From assembly GCF_964656455.1 (NCBI RefSeq), contig NC_135718.1:145682262-145746261 (forward strand): a DNA stretch of 64,000 nt, in the 5' to 3' direction. Below the pieces are notes generated by a model. It ran no database searches. It was not told the origin of the DNA and worked only from the letters and a program-made list of their open reading frames with translations. This DNA is from Halichoerus grypus. Taxonomy: Eukaryota > Chordata > Mammalia > Carnivora > Phocidae. The translations under genes and the position numbers were made by a program. This document shows, piece by piece, positions 23,030-35,415 of the stretch. Position 1 is the first letter of the stretch. Each line of letters opens with the position of its first letter.

Positions 23030-23480
23030 ATATAGCTAATTGCACACTTGGAAAAAGACTGTCTTCTTGACCAAACTTTAGACAGACTTTTCAGGGCCCT
23101 CTTTTTGACTATTCCTTGTCCTTGGGCTCTGTCATGTAGCCTGTCCAGTCCAGCTATAGCAAGAATCCTGGTAAGTTGGGTTAGCAAGAATGCTTCCACT
23201 CTTGATATCTGACCACCTTGGACTGTCCTCACCAGAATCATGTTAGGCCGGTTTAGCAAGAATCCCCCAACCCTCCACCTGATGATGTCTCCTCTTAATA
23301 CATTTCCATCTACCAATCCCTTCACCCTGCTCCTTGGCTATAAATCCCCACTTATTGTTGTGTTTGGAATCCAGCTCAGTTCTATACTAAGTCTCTTTTC
23401 CCCTATTGTAATAGTTCTGAATAAAATCCGTTTTTACTGCTCTAACTTGTGTCCAGCTCTAGTTCTCTTTGACAACTCAC
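23030..23480 (+). repeat. solo LTR of an ERV1-like endogenous retrovirus
   Basis: The layout is that of a gammaretrovirus-like LTR. U3 contains three 'agcaagaat' repeats (23158, 23183, 23255), a CCAAT box at 23313 and a TATA-like 'ctataaat' at 23338-23345. A short R follows, with an AATAAA signal at 23420-23425, then a U5 ending near 'ttgacaactcaca'. No gag, pol or env sequence flanks it, so it is probably a solo LTR left by recombination. The left edge is uncertain. Confidence 0.6.
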
Positions 23481-24680
23481 AGCTTGCCATTCAGCATTTC
23501 CTCCGTCCTCTACATTTCCTACAAAGGTGCAGCTGGATCTAGACACTGGACCAAATTCAGGTTCAATTCTTTTGACAAAAGTATAGGTGGCGGTGGTGTG
23601 TTCTTTCATCAGAAGGTCCATTATGTCTGGTTTTTCTTTTCCTTCTAAGGCTAGCAGCCATTGGTGTTCAATTACTACATCTCTCAATGATGATATTCTA
23701 TCATTATCCTCTTCCGTTATTCAATGGAATGATTCTACAATAATACACTTCTATATGTTATTTGTTATATTTCATATATTTACATCCTGTGTTATATTTC
23801 ATACAGGAAAAGTATGAAAAATGTTTCATTCTTTCTCTTGTCAGATTTAAAGGCAATAAATGTGTTTATATATTTATATGCATTGACCCATACTGGTACT
23901 TCTAATATATAGTTCACAGGGTTTTTTTCTTAACTTTCTGTATGATATGTGTCCCCTTTCTTCCATACCAAGACTCCTGGTTTTCAAGGATATAAGAGGT
24001 GATAGAAATAGAGTAGCCCACAATTACTTATGTGCTTTATCACATATTAACTACTGAACAGTCTCAACAAAACCATTCTAAGTTAAAACTTCTTTTGCAT
24101 TTGCTTTCTCCAACCTTCCCCCATTTTATTTCTATTTTACTGTATCTACATATATAGCCATTACATATTATATTCTCTCTCTTCTTAGTTCACCTTTAGT
24201 CTACAGTCTATAAGTAAATATATATTTAAGTATCACCACCAGCAATTACCAGTAATTTGTCTCTAGTCATTTTATATATTGAAGGTTTGTTTTCTAGCAG
24301 ATTTCCCAGGAATGCTAGACAAGAACATATTCCCTGAGGTCTTACATTTTGATAACATTTTTTCTATGCCCTTTGTACTGAAATAAGTTTTAATTGATAT
24401 AAATTATATTTGGCTCATATTTTCTTTCTTTGATTACATTAAATATGTCACTCCATTTTCGTCTAGCAAAAGGTGCTGCTGTTGAAATTCTGGTAATAAT
24501 CTAACTTTTACCTCATAAATCACTTTCTCTTTTTGTCAAGATGGTGGAAGGAAATTTTTGGTTTATTTGTTTTATTGTCACCTCAGGCAGTTTTAGTAGA
24601 ATATGTCTTGGCATGTGTATCTCTCTGAGTTGATATTCTCAGCTATTATGCAATTGCTTTTTCAATATGTAGTTCAAAAC

Positions 24681-24711
<31 letters not shown>

Positions 24712-25256
24712 AATTTCAGGACAGTTTCTTCACTTACAGTTTAACATTTGCTATGTTCTCTTGTTTCGGTTTTCTTTTTCAAGAGTTCTAATTATCCGTA
24801 CATTGGACCCTCTTTGCCTTTCTTCAGTATTTGCCATTTTCATGGAATCCTTTTTATCTGTAGCTGTTTCTCTTTTATTTTTAAAATGTTCCTATTTTTC
24901 GGTTTCCGTTTACCTTAAGGCACAATCTTTAGCAATTTTTCTGTTCTAGTCTTCTTTTCTGACATTATGATTCTTTAGTTTCTAATGCTTTTCTGACTTC
25001 TATCATCACGTTCTGAACTCTGGTTCTAATTTGTGTAGCTTTGTCATGTTTTGTATCCATTTCTTGATGTCATTGAGCTTATTTTGAAATAGTATGTTGC
25101 AGTTTTGATCTGTTTTGTAAATATAACTTTCCGCTCTACTTTCACTGTATTTAGGGATGTTATTCTGCTTTTGCCCCTTTTTGCTCATAACTTTGACGAA
25201 TGATCTTGATATTTCCCTGTTGTTCACTTTTATGTGAAGTTAGTTTCTTGAACTTT
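23481..25256 (-). repeat. AT-rich block, probably decayed old LINE
   Basis: Phrases such as 'catcagaaggtccattatgt', 'ctagcagccattggtgttca', 'taaatatgtcactccatttt' and 'tgttgaaattctggtaataa' resemble minus-strand tails of very old L1 subfamilies, but I cannot join them into one element. Open frames here are short and hydrophobic by composition. Treat the class as tentative. Confidence 0.35.
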
Positions 25257-25274
25257 AAAAAGAGGTGTGGTTCA

Positions 25275-25487
25275 CATGAGAGACTATGGACTCTGAGAAA
25301 CAAACTGAGGGTTCTAGAGGGGAGTGGGGTAGGAGGATGGGTTAGCATGGTGATGAGTATTAAAGAGGGCACACTCTGCATGGAGCACTGGGTGTTATAT
25401 GCAAACAATGAATCATGGAACACTACATCAAAAACTAATGATGTAATGTATGGTGATTAACATAACATAATAGAAAAAATCAAAAAC
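25275..25487 (+). mobile_element. very short L1 3' end (213 bp)
   Basis: Only the distal 3'-UTR module is present, from 'catgagagactatggactct' to 'gtaatgtatggtgattaaca', followed by an A-rich tail. Exact 17-bp target duplications 'aaaagaggtgtggttca' lie at 25258-25274 and 25488-25504. Extreme 5' truncation and exact flanks point to a recent event. Confidence 0.95.
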
Positions 25488-25504
25488 AAAAGAGGTGTGG
25501 TTCA

Positions 25505-26724
25505 AGGTGGCTTTTCTAACTTATAGAGTTCCCTTTTCTGTTGTTTTGAGGTATTGTTCAAAAATATGAAGCTTGCCATTTGAGACTTCCGTGCTCTATT
25601 TCCCCTTCCCCATTTTATCTGTACATTCTGTTTCTATTGTTTCTACTGCCCCTGTCTTAGCTAAGTTTGATCCCATCTCCAACGGTTTCTCCTCCATATG
25701 AGGTGCTGTCCTGAAAAAGATGACAAGTTTCAAGAATTCACAGAACCCAGACTCTTCCACACCTTGGAGACCTCATTATGAGCCCATTGCCATAACGTCA
25801 CAAAAGCTGTCCAAATTTTATTTGCTGTTCTCAAATTAGACTCTGAAATTTTCAGTGAATACTTATTGGCTATTTTGGGTTTTCCTCTTCTCAGATTTAC
25901 TAAATACTCCATTGCTTTCCTTTGCCTCCTCCTGAACAGACATTGATTCCATGTAAGTTTTGGGCCTTTTGCTGGTTTCTCTCTACCCAATTGACTTTTG
26001 GGGTTCAAGAGGACACCCTGTTAGTTTTATTGTAAATGTTGTACATAGGATTTCAGTTTTACTATCTATTTTCTCTGTGTTAGGAAGAAATTCAAAAACT
26101 ATGCTGCTACCTCTTGTCTTCTCAGAATCCTTTGATAATGAATGTGTATCTTGATCTATGTAAAGAATCTAGGCTACGACTACAAAGATCCAAGGGATGT
26201 AAATTTCAGATGATGTTTACAATTCCCCTACAGAGACTACTACATGTGTAGGTTAAGGAGAGCAACTTCACGAATGTCTACACAGACTCAGAAACCACCA
26301 ATTGTCCCACCATCCTACAGTACAAAAGCTCAGCCTCTCAAAATTGAGAAAAATCTGGGGTCAATATTGGCACAGGTTTCTTAAACACACACATACACAC
26401 AAACATACACACAACCATACATACATGTGTACATGCATAGACGTTTGATGTGTTGACTGCAGGTCTAACCATTGGATATCACCCATCAGAAAACATACCA
26501 GAACAAAGAGGGATGATATTGATCAATTTGGTCCCAGTGCACGTTCACGGGTACATTTTTACATATTCTGAGTAGTGGCAAAAGAAAATCAAGGTATTCA
26601 ATGAAGTGGCAGCCTCTCACCTAAATCTGAATGAGTTTTATTGTTATTTTTTGGTGTTAAAAATGTTCAATCTGATATATTTAAAAAATGGAACTACTAG
26701 AATAGTAAAGTCAAAGATTCATTT
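25505..26724. other. single-copy sequence with short CA-like run
   Basis: No gene recognised. An imperfect 'acacacacatacacacaaac' run lies near 26385-26425. Part of the stretch may belong to the old LINE-like remnant on its left. Confidence 0.45.
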
Positions 26725-26740
26725 AAAAACTGCTATAAGA

Positions 26741-26977
26741 GGGACACCTGGGTGGCTCAGTTGGTTAAGCATCTGCCTTCGGCTCAGGTCATGATCCCAG
26801 GGTCCTGGGAGCGATTCCTGCATTGGGCTCTTTGCTCAGCAGGGAGCCTGCCTTTCCCTCTGCCTGCCACTCCCCCTGCTTGTGCTCTCTCTCTCTGACA
26901 AATAAATAAATAAAATCTTTAAAATAAAATAAATGCAGAACACTGAGCAGGAATAAAGTTGTCTTAAACAAACAAAC
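26741..26977 (+). mobile_element. Can-SINE with extra 3' segment
   Basis: The standard SINE runs from 'gggacacctgggtggctcag' to 'caaataaataaataaaatct' and an A-rich tail ending near 26933. The downstream target copy (26978-26993, 'aaaaactgctacaaga') does not follow at once. 44 further bases come first, 'tgcagaacactgagcaggaa' onward, ending in an AAAC repeat. The upstream target copy is at 26725-26740. The whole 237-bp unit therefore seems to have moved together, meaning read-through of the SINE terminator. Confidence 0.88.
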
Positions 26978-27329
26978 AAAAACTGCTACAAGAAAATAAG
27001 ATAAAAAGGTATCCCTACAAACTCTCAAATACAATTAATGTGGAGACAAACCTCCAATAGCTCCCAAATCCTCACAGTATCAGCACTTATGCAAGACAAA
27101 GTAGAAGAAAGGCAAGGAGGCTTTAAATAGCCCTGAAAACAGAACTCAAAACCACCTCCAGGTCCTCACTGGAGAACCTCCCAGGGTGGGCCCATCTGAG
27201 AAGAGCCGTCAAACTAGAAGTGATCTCTGCAGAATTTAATCCATTATGGAAACTCTACAGCCAAATAGCCAGTTTCTTCAACATCAATGACAAGGAAAAA
27301 AAAATGAGACAGAGAGGAAATCTATAAAG

Positions 27330-27745
27330 TAAAACACATTTAAAGAGATATATCAACCAATGACACAGCTGGAACCTTTTTTGGAATCCAATTCAAATAA
27401 ACAAAATAAAACAATTTAAAAGACACCCAGTGAAATATGAACAATGAATGCATTTTTAATTATATTAAAGAATTACTATTTATTTTGGTGTTGCCTTCCT
27501 GTTGTGGTTATGCTTTTTAAAGCAGTCCTCATTTTCCGGAGATGCATATGAAATATTTATAGATGAAATGCTATGATATTTGAGATTTACTTCAAAATCA
27601 TCCTGTTGGAAGAGGGTGGGTGGGAGTACAGATGAAGGAGGATTGTCCATGTAATGATCACTTTTGAAGTTGGGTACATTGGCTTTATTATAGCAATCTC
27701 TCTACTTCTGTATATGTTTGAAATTTTCCATAATGAAAAATACAA
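27330..27745 (+). repeat. ancient interspersed repeat, LINE-like 3' end
   Basis: The sequence 'gatatatcaaccaatgacac', 'ttgtggttatgctttttaaa', 'gaaatatttatagatgaaat' and 'gtttgaaattttccataatg' follows a common mammalian repeat ending. I believe it is an old L1 or HAL1 type tail. It ends at the A-rich site used by the next SINE. Confidence 0.45.
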
Positions 27746-27776
27746 AGAAGAGATTTAGTAGAAAAAAAACATTTTA

Positions 27777-27963
27777 GGGACACCTGGGTGGTATAGTCAG
27801 TTAAGTGTAGGACTCTTGGTTTTGACTCAGGGTCATGATCTCAGGGTCATGTGAGATTGAGCACCACGTCGAGCTACATGCTCAGTGCGAAGTCTGCTTA
27901 AGACTCTCTCTCACTCTCCTCTGCCCCTCCCTGCCCTCTAAAATAAGTAAATAAATCTTTAAA
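27777..27963 (+). mobile_element. Can-SINE, older type
   Basis: The head 'gggacacctgggtggtatag' is followed by 'ggactcttggttttgactca', 'ctcagggtcatgtgagattg', a CT-rich body and 'ctaaaataagtaaataaatc'. The flanks share A-rich 'aaaa.attttaa' but the duplication is blurred. It belongs to the older 'gactctt' group. Confidence 0.9.
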
Positions 27964-27967
27964 AAAA

Positions 27968-29004
27968 TATTTTAAAACAATACCTATGATGAAGGCAGCA
28001 AAGTGCTACACCAATTGAGGGGGATGCATGTCTTCAAGGAATAAGGAAGATAGGATAGTCACAAATACAGGCATCACATAGAAAGCCATGTGGACCATTC
28101 AGGATCCCTAGGGATGCTAACTAATACCTTGATCTTGTAGAGCCCAAGTCCAAAAAGAAAGAAAACTGGATGAAGACCATATTCAAGGAGGCAACTAATT
28201 AAATCATTTTAAGCACTGTTAGATCCTACAGATAGATTCAAAGAGAGTGGAAAAGTACAGTCCGGTCATTCTAACTGGACAGTAATTTTTAAGAAAAAAG
28301 GTGGCATGTGTTTAGCACATACAAATTAGCAATGTACACAGTAAGGCAGTTCAAACTGGCCCTATTTATGCTGAGAAGCTCAATTCAAAAGAGGTATCAG
28401 AAAGCACATAATTTTTTTTTCAAGGCAGGTTTGTTATGGCTAAAAACGAGAGAGGATAAGTTACATGGTATGAATGAACTCTGTGTGCATCCCTCATGAA
28501 TGAGCATGAAGGAATCAAGTTGGCTCTCAGATGGGGAGCAGAAGATCTCATCTGGGTCCTTTCTTTTCCACTTCCTAAATCTGTATCTGAATTTTTCTGA
28601 GCCTTAGGTTCCTGTTCTCCCACGAATGCTGAGTTGGGTCCAGGATTCGGTGTAGGGATTTATGTAAGCAAGTGTGCTTTGTCAACTGTAAAACTAGCAC
28701 TCTCCATCAAGAGAAAGGACCTGCAGTACCTGGCACGTAGGGGTGATTAACAAATTGACACCAGGGCTGGAGCTCTGGGTCATTAGAGTTTAAAGGTAAA
28801 TATGAGACAACTCCTGGCAGCGGGATCTTCTGTATTACACTTCAAATGCCCCTTCCATACTAAAGACTCAGCAATTTCCACTCAGCATCGCGAAGGCCAA
28901 GAAGAAATTAGGTTATAAATCAGCTTTTGGACTTTTCTGGTTTTATTTTGACTCTTGTTTGAAATATTGGTTTAAAAAAGAAAAACCATGTACCATAGTC
29001 TCAA
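27968..29004. other. single-copy sequence
   Basis: About 1 kb with no recognisable gene or repeat. The open frames are all under 70 residues and unremarkable. Confidence 0.5.
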
Positions 29005-29225
29005 CGTAAAAGCAGATTAAAATCCCAGTTCCATCATTTCCAAGCTCGATGACCTTGGGCAAATGACCTTACCTCTCTAAACATTAGTGTCCTCACCTGA
29101 ATAACATGGATACTGATACCTCCCTCTTTGGACTCTTGTAAGGACTAAATTCAATAAAGTGTTCTATACAAAGCATCTAACCAGTCCTGAAACACAATAA
29201 ATAGTTGCAATAATAATGATACAGT
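29005..29225 (+). repeat. MIR SINE, plus strand
   Basis: A clear forward MIR: 'aaaatcccagttccatcatt', 'gatgaccttgggcaaatgac', 'cttacctctctaaacattag', 'gtcctcacctgaataacatg', 'aaggactaaattcaataaag', 'acacaataaatag'. One of the best-preserved MIRs in the window. Confidence 0.88.
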
Positions 29226-29239
29226 TAATGCGGTGCCAT

Positions 29240-29400
29240 TATTATTATTTTTTTATTTTTTTATTAACATATAATGTATTATTTGTTTCAAGGGTACAGG
29301 TCTGTGATTCATCAGTCTTACACAATTCACAGCGCTCACCATAGCACATACCCTTCCCAATGTCTATCACCCAGACACCCCATCCCTCCCAGCCTGCCTC
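29240..29400 (-). mobile_element. L1 3' end, single-module type, minus strand
   Basis: Poly(T) near 29250-29270 is followed by 'taacatataatgtattattt', 'acacaattcacagcgctcac' and 'atgtctatcacccagacacc', the proximal 3'-UTR module of the carnivore L1. The tail starts directly at this module, so the distal module is absent. The right edge is about 29395-29405. I see no sure target duplication. Confidence 0.85.
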
Positions 29401-29404
29401 TGAC

Positions 29405-31677
29405 AACCATGCCAGGCAATTTGTCTGAGCTCTGTTTTTCTCAGATTTGTCACAGTCTTGACTAGCCTATTTACATCGTAAATTTTTTTTAGCATTAATT
29501 ATTTGACCATTTGTAAGCTGCCTCTACCCAGTAGTCTTAGTATCTCACTTGGCCGCAGTTTGAGAATTAGAGATTTAAGATTGACACAGATAAGAGCCTG
29601 TGAATCGCGACAAAGACATAGGTGCCTCCCCTTTCTCGGGCTTGGGATGCAGAAACAGATCACAAGATACTTCGCACACACTGAAAATTAAGGAAAACCG
29701 TTTGTGTCAGTGTTGAATATCACTTCCTTCTTGACGTTTCGCTGATTCTTCAATAAGATCCCACCTCCCTCTGCCACTCCTCACGTTACAGCCAAGAAGC
29801 AAGGCGACTCATAGGCTATCGCTCCTCACGAACTGAACTACACTGAGGCCTCCCCTCGTGTTTATGTGAAGACTCAGGGCTGGCTTTCAGGGGAGATCCA
29901 TAAATCCAAGCCTGCCGATTCTCAAACTCCGGGCTCGGGGTGGGAATGTGAGGAGAAGGATTTGGGGAGGGGGTGGTCTCCTGGCTCTCCAGGGATTCAG
30001 GTCAGTTCTGAGGAGGCTGAGGGAGAGCGTGAGGCAGGGCACTTCACTCCTAATTTCTGCAAGGCCCTAATGACCTTGATCATTTTTCCTCAGCGCAGCC
30101 TCTTCCAATCTGCAGCCTGGTGTCTCTCACATCTCCCTGGAGGGAACCTACAGAGCAGAACTGCTCTCACATAAACAGGACCATAGAAATTTAATATGTT
30201 TGGTTCATTTATTTATTACAAAACAGAGTAGGGCAAAAGGTAGCCACTCTCTCTTCTGATTATTATTTTCTTTGTTATTGTTTGCAAGCAAACGAACAGT
30301 GCTCACCAAAACTCATCTCCGCACAAATGTTCTTTCCCTGAAATCGGCTTTTGGTGCATGTTCCTAACGGCATTCAGTTCAGTGGCCTCAAGGAGTCGGT
30401 GGACCAGCCTTGCCATTTGCTTCAGTCGGAGTTAGAGCTCCATGACCCCACTTCATCTAGGCTAAATCTCCCGTTCCATCACACTGGATACTGGGGGAGA
30501 AAGTCCTATTGGAGAGGGTTGTGGAAGCGATAACACTTGTCTTGCTTCTACTACAATAATGTCCAGGGAGCTCAGACTTGTTTGCACATGACAGGCCCTT
30601 GAGACACTAGAACTGCATTGCTTTATGCACAGACTTTATGCAACGACCCCCGGCCACGCGAGGTACTGTCAGGCAAGGGAAGTAGGGTATGGCTGGAGCA
30701 GTGTTTATCAACCGCTTGTATTCTTCATTTCCCCAAGCCAACCCATCCCCGCCCCCAGCACACAGGAGGCAATTCATAATGCTCGCCCTAGTCACAGCTG
30801 GATCGTGGATTCCACAATTCTCTCACATGCCTTGCAGACATAATGTAACTTGCAAACTATTTATCCCTTCTATACAGACAAGGCTGTGGGTGAAGCAAGC
30901 TGTCTTCTTATATGGAAGTGAGCACTTCAGCATGACTCCAGCAGACCACGATGGAGTCAGGGGGATGGGGATGACGTTATCCTGCAGGCCAGATCCTGAC
31001 CCAGAACAGATTCCTCTCCAAGAAAGCTACTGCCTCTTCCTTACCCTTGCAACCAGAAAGCAAACCAAAACAGCCTATTAACTTGCTAGCAAGCCTACGA
31101 ATTTGTTAGTAGGATATGGACAACCTCCTACCCCAAATAGCCTAGCCACATGAGCCACTTTTATTGAGACGACCATTACTCACTTGGTTGCGTCTTTCAT
31201 TTTCCTAAACCGAAATGAATCTGTTCTCCGCTTAATCAGGATATTCCTAAATTTCATTTTTCAAGTCTACAATTCTGAGGGTGTCAAAAAAGTTAACGGA
31301 AAATAGAGTTGTCATGTTGTCGTTTTAAAACAACATATCAGAAACGGAGCATCTCCAAGATGCTGTTCAGGATTAGAGTTGAGGGAGAGCTCTGTGACCA
31401 ATCTTCACTGCTTTTCCAAATAAGCCACACTCACCTTCTGCTCTGCTCAGCATACTGACTGACACCATGGTACCCAAAGGCACAAGGAAGTGACTCTAGA
31501 TTATCTGTGGATTTCTGCTCCTACAACTTGACAAGTGACCAGGCCAAAATGCAGGCATGCTTGCCCTCAAACCTGATTGTTATCACTGTTCTCACTATAA
31601 TTATGTAACTTCATTTCATAGGAAGTACAGTTAAGAAACATGAGTCAAAAAGGAAAGAGCAAGTGTTTCTGCAAAAA
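29405..31677. other. long single-copy stretch
   Basis: About 2.3 kb without recognisable repeats. Frames at 29866-30174 (102 residues) and 30689-31081 (130 residues) show no known domain and lack exon context. I see no gene. Confidence 0.5.
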
Positions 31678-31686
31678 TGTCATTGA

Positions 31687-31841
31687 TGGGACACCTGGGT
31701 GGCTCGGTCGGTTAAGCGTCCAATTCTTGATTTTGGCTCAGGTCGTCATCTCAGCGTTGTGAGATCGAGCTGGGAGTAGAGGCTGCTTAAGATTCTCTCT
31801 TTCCCTCTCTGCCACCCGTCCTCTCCCTCTCAAAAAAAAAG
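31687..31841 (+). mobile_element. Can-SINE, short-bodied
   Basis: The head 'gggacacctgggtggctcgg' is followed by 'caattcttgattttggctca', 'ctcagcgttgtgagatcgag', a shortened CT-rich body and poly(A) without the usual AAATAAATAAA tail. Target copies 'tgtcattga' lie at 31678-31686 and 31842-31850. At 155 bp it is about 40 bp shorter than its neighbours, mostly because the 'gggctc...gctcagcgggg' segment is missing. Confidence 0.92.
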
Positions 31842-31884
31842 TGTCATTGAGCATCTTATGAAGAATCAATAAACACGACTCTCT

Positions 31885-32170
31885 AAAGCAGTAATATCCA
31901 ATAAAAATACAAGGCAAAACGCACATGTAACTTTACATTTTCTACTAGTCACCTTCAAAAGAAACAGGTGAAATTAATTGTAACTTATTTTATTTAACCC
32001 AATGTATCCAAACTCTTATCATTTCAACCTGTAATGATATAAAATGTTTAAGGAGATATTTTGTATTCTTCTTTTGTACTGTCTTGGAAATCCAATGTGC
32101 ATTTTATACTTCTGGCACATCCCGGGTGTGTTCATGAACAGATTTGGGCATTTTTCTGATAGGCAGTTTT
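31885..32170. repeat. hAT-type non-autonomous DNA transposon
   Basis: 'gcagtaatatccaataaaaa', 'cttcaaaagaaacaggtgaa', 'ttttatttaacccaatgtat' and 'tggaaatccaatgtgcattt' follow a mammalian MER element whose ends resemble those of the copy at 10641. The right end is less certain. It has no coding capacity. Confidence 0.6.
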
Positions 32171-32524
32171 CCTTCAATATTGTCAGTGCTTACTGTCACT
32201 TGACGAAACAAGTTAAAAGTTTTCATGGAAAAGATGTAGGGATTGTACCTGATCGTACATTCAACAAGGGTGAGGGAAGTACGGCGTCCAGTGTAGGAGG
32301 AAACCAGTGGCCAGTGGTTGTTCAGTGCACACGGGAGTGCTCAGGGGATTGTGGGCAAAGAGGCCAAGGGAGTTAGCCGTTCTTACAGGAAGTAAGAGTT
32401 TACGGGATGATTGTTCTAGCAGCTGGATACAAATTAGACCTGAACAAGGAGAGGCTAGGGGCACAGATACAGGCTGGCTGTGCTCTGGTTGGGGCTGGTG
32501 CCAAGGTAAGGTTCATCCCCACTT

Positions 32525-32645
32525 GCAAACCCTGTCAGCCCCAGCAAATCACCTAGCCCTCTGAGCCTCAGTTTCCCATCTCACAGGCGTGCATTGGGAT
32601 TACATGAGACAAGGTAAGGGAAAGTCCTTAGCCAACGGTGAACAC
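32525..32645 (+). repeat. MIR SINE fragment
   Basis: 'agcaaatcacctagccctct', 'gagcctcagtttcccatctc', 'attgggattacatgagacaa' matches the 3' half of the MIR core. Only about 120 bp survive. Confidence 0.75.
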
Positions 32646-33360
32646 GACCCAGATTTTAGATACTACTATGATCGGCACAGGTGAGGTAATAAAATCAGGA
32701 AGGTGGTGTTTATCCCGAGGTGAGGTAATAAAATCCCGGAATGGAGTGAAGGCAGTAAAGCACTGACTAGAAGAAATGGAAGCAAAAAGCACTGAAGGGA
32801 AAAAGCCAAAGTGGGTCATTGATCGGATTGGTGGGGGCTGGGGCCGCAGAGCCTAGATAGGATAAGAAAAAAATCGTTTCCCATTAATGCCAACCAAGGA
32901 AACGAACTTCATCTTATGCGTTTGTGGCATCATCAGAACAGCCTTTTTCACTGAAGCCACCACTTGGCTTGCATTTCCTACCCCATTCTATGGTCATCTG
33001 GCTCCTCCCCTCCCAACACCCCCAGCTTCCACCCGGGATTAGAGGTTTTCTTTCTCTCTCCCTACCCTGAAACGGAACCACGGGATGGAGAGAAGCATAC
33101 AGTTTGGTGGGCTAAAAGTTATTGTCATTTATCAACTCCTACTTTCAAGGACAGAAATGACAAATGGAATGCAGAGCCGCTGTACTTGTACAGATAAAAT
33201 ATGTGCAAAAAATTGACAGGATACACACCCACCATTCTCCTCATTGCTGGCCACCAATATATCAACTGTCACCAAGTGATAACAGCCCACAACCGCCAGT
33301 GGCTAGATATTGATTTCTCCAGTAGTCAACGGCAATTGAAGTTGGGCACACGGGCACATG

Positions 33361-33388
<28 letters not shown>
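33361..33388. repeat. (CA)14 microsatellite
   Basis: Uninterrupted CA dinucleotides. The run is long enough to be polymorphic in most mammals. Confidence 0.97.
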
Positions 33389-33392
<4 letters not shown>

Positions 33393-34616
33393 ATACTTAA
33401 AAGCTTATGGCCAAGTGAATTAAATATGTTACTCTCAGGAAAAGTATTCTCATTTTCTAAGATGAGAGTTTTTCACCTTCTAATAAAAAACAACTGTTAA
33501 ATAAAACTTTATTAAATTGCTTATGAGGAAACATAACCACCCCAATCCCACACTTACTGGTACAAAACAAAAATCTAGATCGGCACTAATCATATGGTTT
33601 TTCTCAGTTCCCTCCATGCCATGAGTAAGTTAAGTTCCAGAGGAGGAACAGGTAAACCATTTCCCAGGATGGTAAAGATACCAAGAAACAAGCATTATAT
33701 CCTCTGGAAATCCAATTGTACTTATATTTCAAGGTTGTCCTTTGTTTTGAATTACGTTGTCCAACTTTCTTCCATTAGGATGGATAATGGAGCATGAACT
33801 ATATTTGGCAAGATCTGTGATCTAGGAGCAGGCCAGGCCCTAGCAAGATTATGAAGTAGGAAAAATTATATCTTTAATATCTTGGATCTCTCTTTTGAAC
33901 ATCTTCCTTACCTTGCTACCCAATCCTCATTCTCCCCCTCTGATCTCTCTTTCAGATCTTCTCTCTCCAATGATATCCCACAATCAAGATCTTTCTTGTC
34001 TGATCCTGGGTTATCCACATTAATGTAGCCTGTACTCTATTCCTTAAAAGACATGGTCTCTGTTTGTGAATGTTATAAAGAGTTTCCTTGGTGGTAATTT
34101 AAGGCCTGCAGCCAGCCAAAGAGATTTTCTATACTCTTCAAATCACACTCAAGGTACTGTGCAGGTAATGAAAAATAGATCAGAGTGCTTGGGGAACCAC
34201 AAACAGACCAATAAGTCAAAGGAATTATTATTGTCATAATTATTTCTCTGGCTTCATAAAGGATCATTGGTGTGTTGGAGCTGGTTTGTACTGCATGCAA
34301 GAACAGATTGGGCAAATCTCTCCCCCCAGTTCCACACTCAGTGACATTATGCTGGTAGTTTGAAATCAACCATGGCGAGAGTATTTACACCAGGGTAATT
34401 GGCAAATGCTACAATCAGGCCTTCCTCTGTACCCGCCAGAGAGCCAAGTTACCAGCATATCCCTGCATAAGGTCATCTGGCTCCCCCGTATCTTTTCTGC
34501 TCACTGGTATATGCTAGCACCTACACTGCCTGACATAGAGAACATGAAATATTTCAGTTACTCAAACGAACACAAACAGACACACTCCAAATCTGCACAT
34601 GTGCACACACGTGCAT

Positions 34617-34617
<1 letters not shown>

Positions 34618-34649
<32 letters not shown>
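34618..34649. repeat. (CA)15-16 microsatellite
   Basis: An uninterrupted CA run, preceded by imperfect 'gcacatgtgcacacacgtgc' alternating purine/pyrimidine sequence. That extends the potential Z-DNA-forming stretch to about 55 bp. Confidence 0.97.
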
Positions 34650-34650
<1 letters not shown>

Positions 34651-35415
34651 CTGAATCTGAGTATTCGGTACTCAGAATACTGAGTATATCTGAGCAATAA
34701 TAAAGGGCAATTTTATTTTCTATTTTAGAATATTTACTTGGTTTACTGCCAAAGGCCTAGAATTCCTGGAGAAGCAAGTATTAACAACTGTCAGGATAAG
34801 AAGCTATTTAAATATTGCAGAAAAGCATATTATGGTACTTTTCAGTTTTAATAACCTCTTAGGACAAAAACTAATTTTTGAAATTGCAAGTTGTCCAAAC
34901 AAGTCCTCTTAGGTCCTCATGTTGTACCAATAAGGTTCATGCATGCCTTGCCTAGCCTTATCCCATCCCTGCTCCCAACTCAAGAATCACAGCCTCTCTC
35001 CTCCTCCCCTCACATTCTGCCCACTCCTCAGCTGAGCTCCAAAGAAAACACTCTGTGAAAGGTCACCCAAATGGCAATATCCAGGCCATTTCTTGGTCTT
35101 TCTAGCCCCTCTGTGGCACTTGGTACTACTGTCCGCTCCAATTGGCCTCATCCTGGCCATGTCAACTTCCTGTGGCCACCATTGTGTATCAGGATCCCTC
35201 GCTGGATTCGTCTAGGCCATTGTCTGCTTCCAGCGCCTGGCTCTCATTTTCCCTTACTCCCTGACTCTTGTTCCTTGGGTGTGCTGCACACTTTGGCTGT
35301 CCTTCCTCCACCTTGCTCACGGGATTGTCAAAGGCGTGGCACACACTGTTAGATATGTATTGCATAAATGAACACGTATTTCATAGTCACACATACACAC
35401 AAGTGCACGTGCGTG

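Noticed and set aside
23240..23542. 100-residue frame as a retroviral protein remnant
   Set aside because: It runs across U3-R-U5 of the solo LTR and past its end. It does not resemble gag, pol or env.
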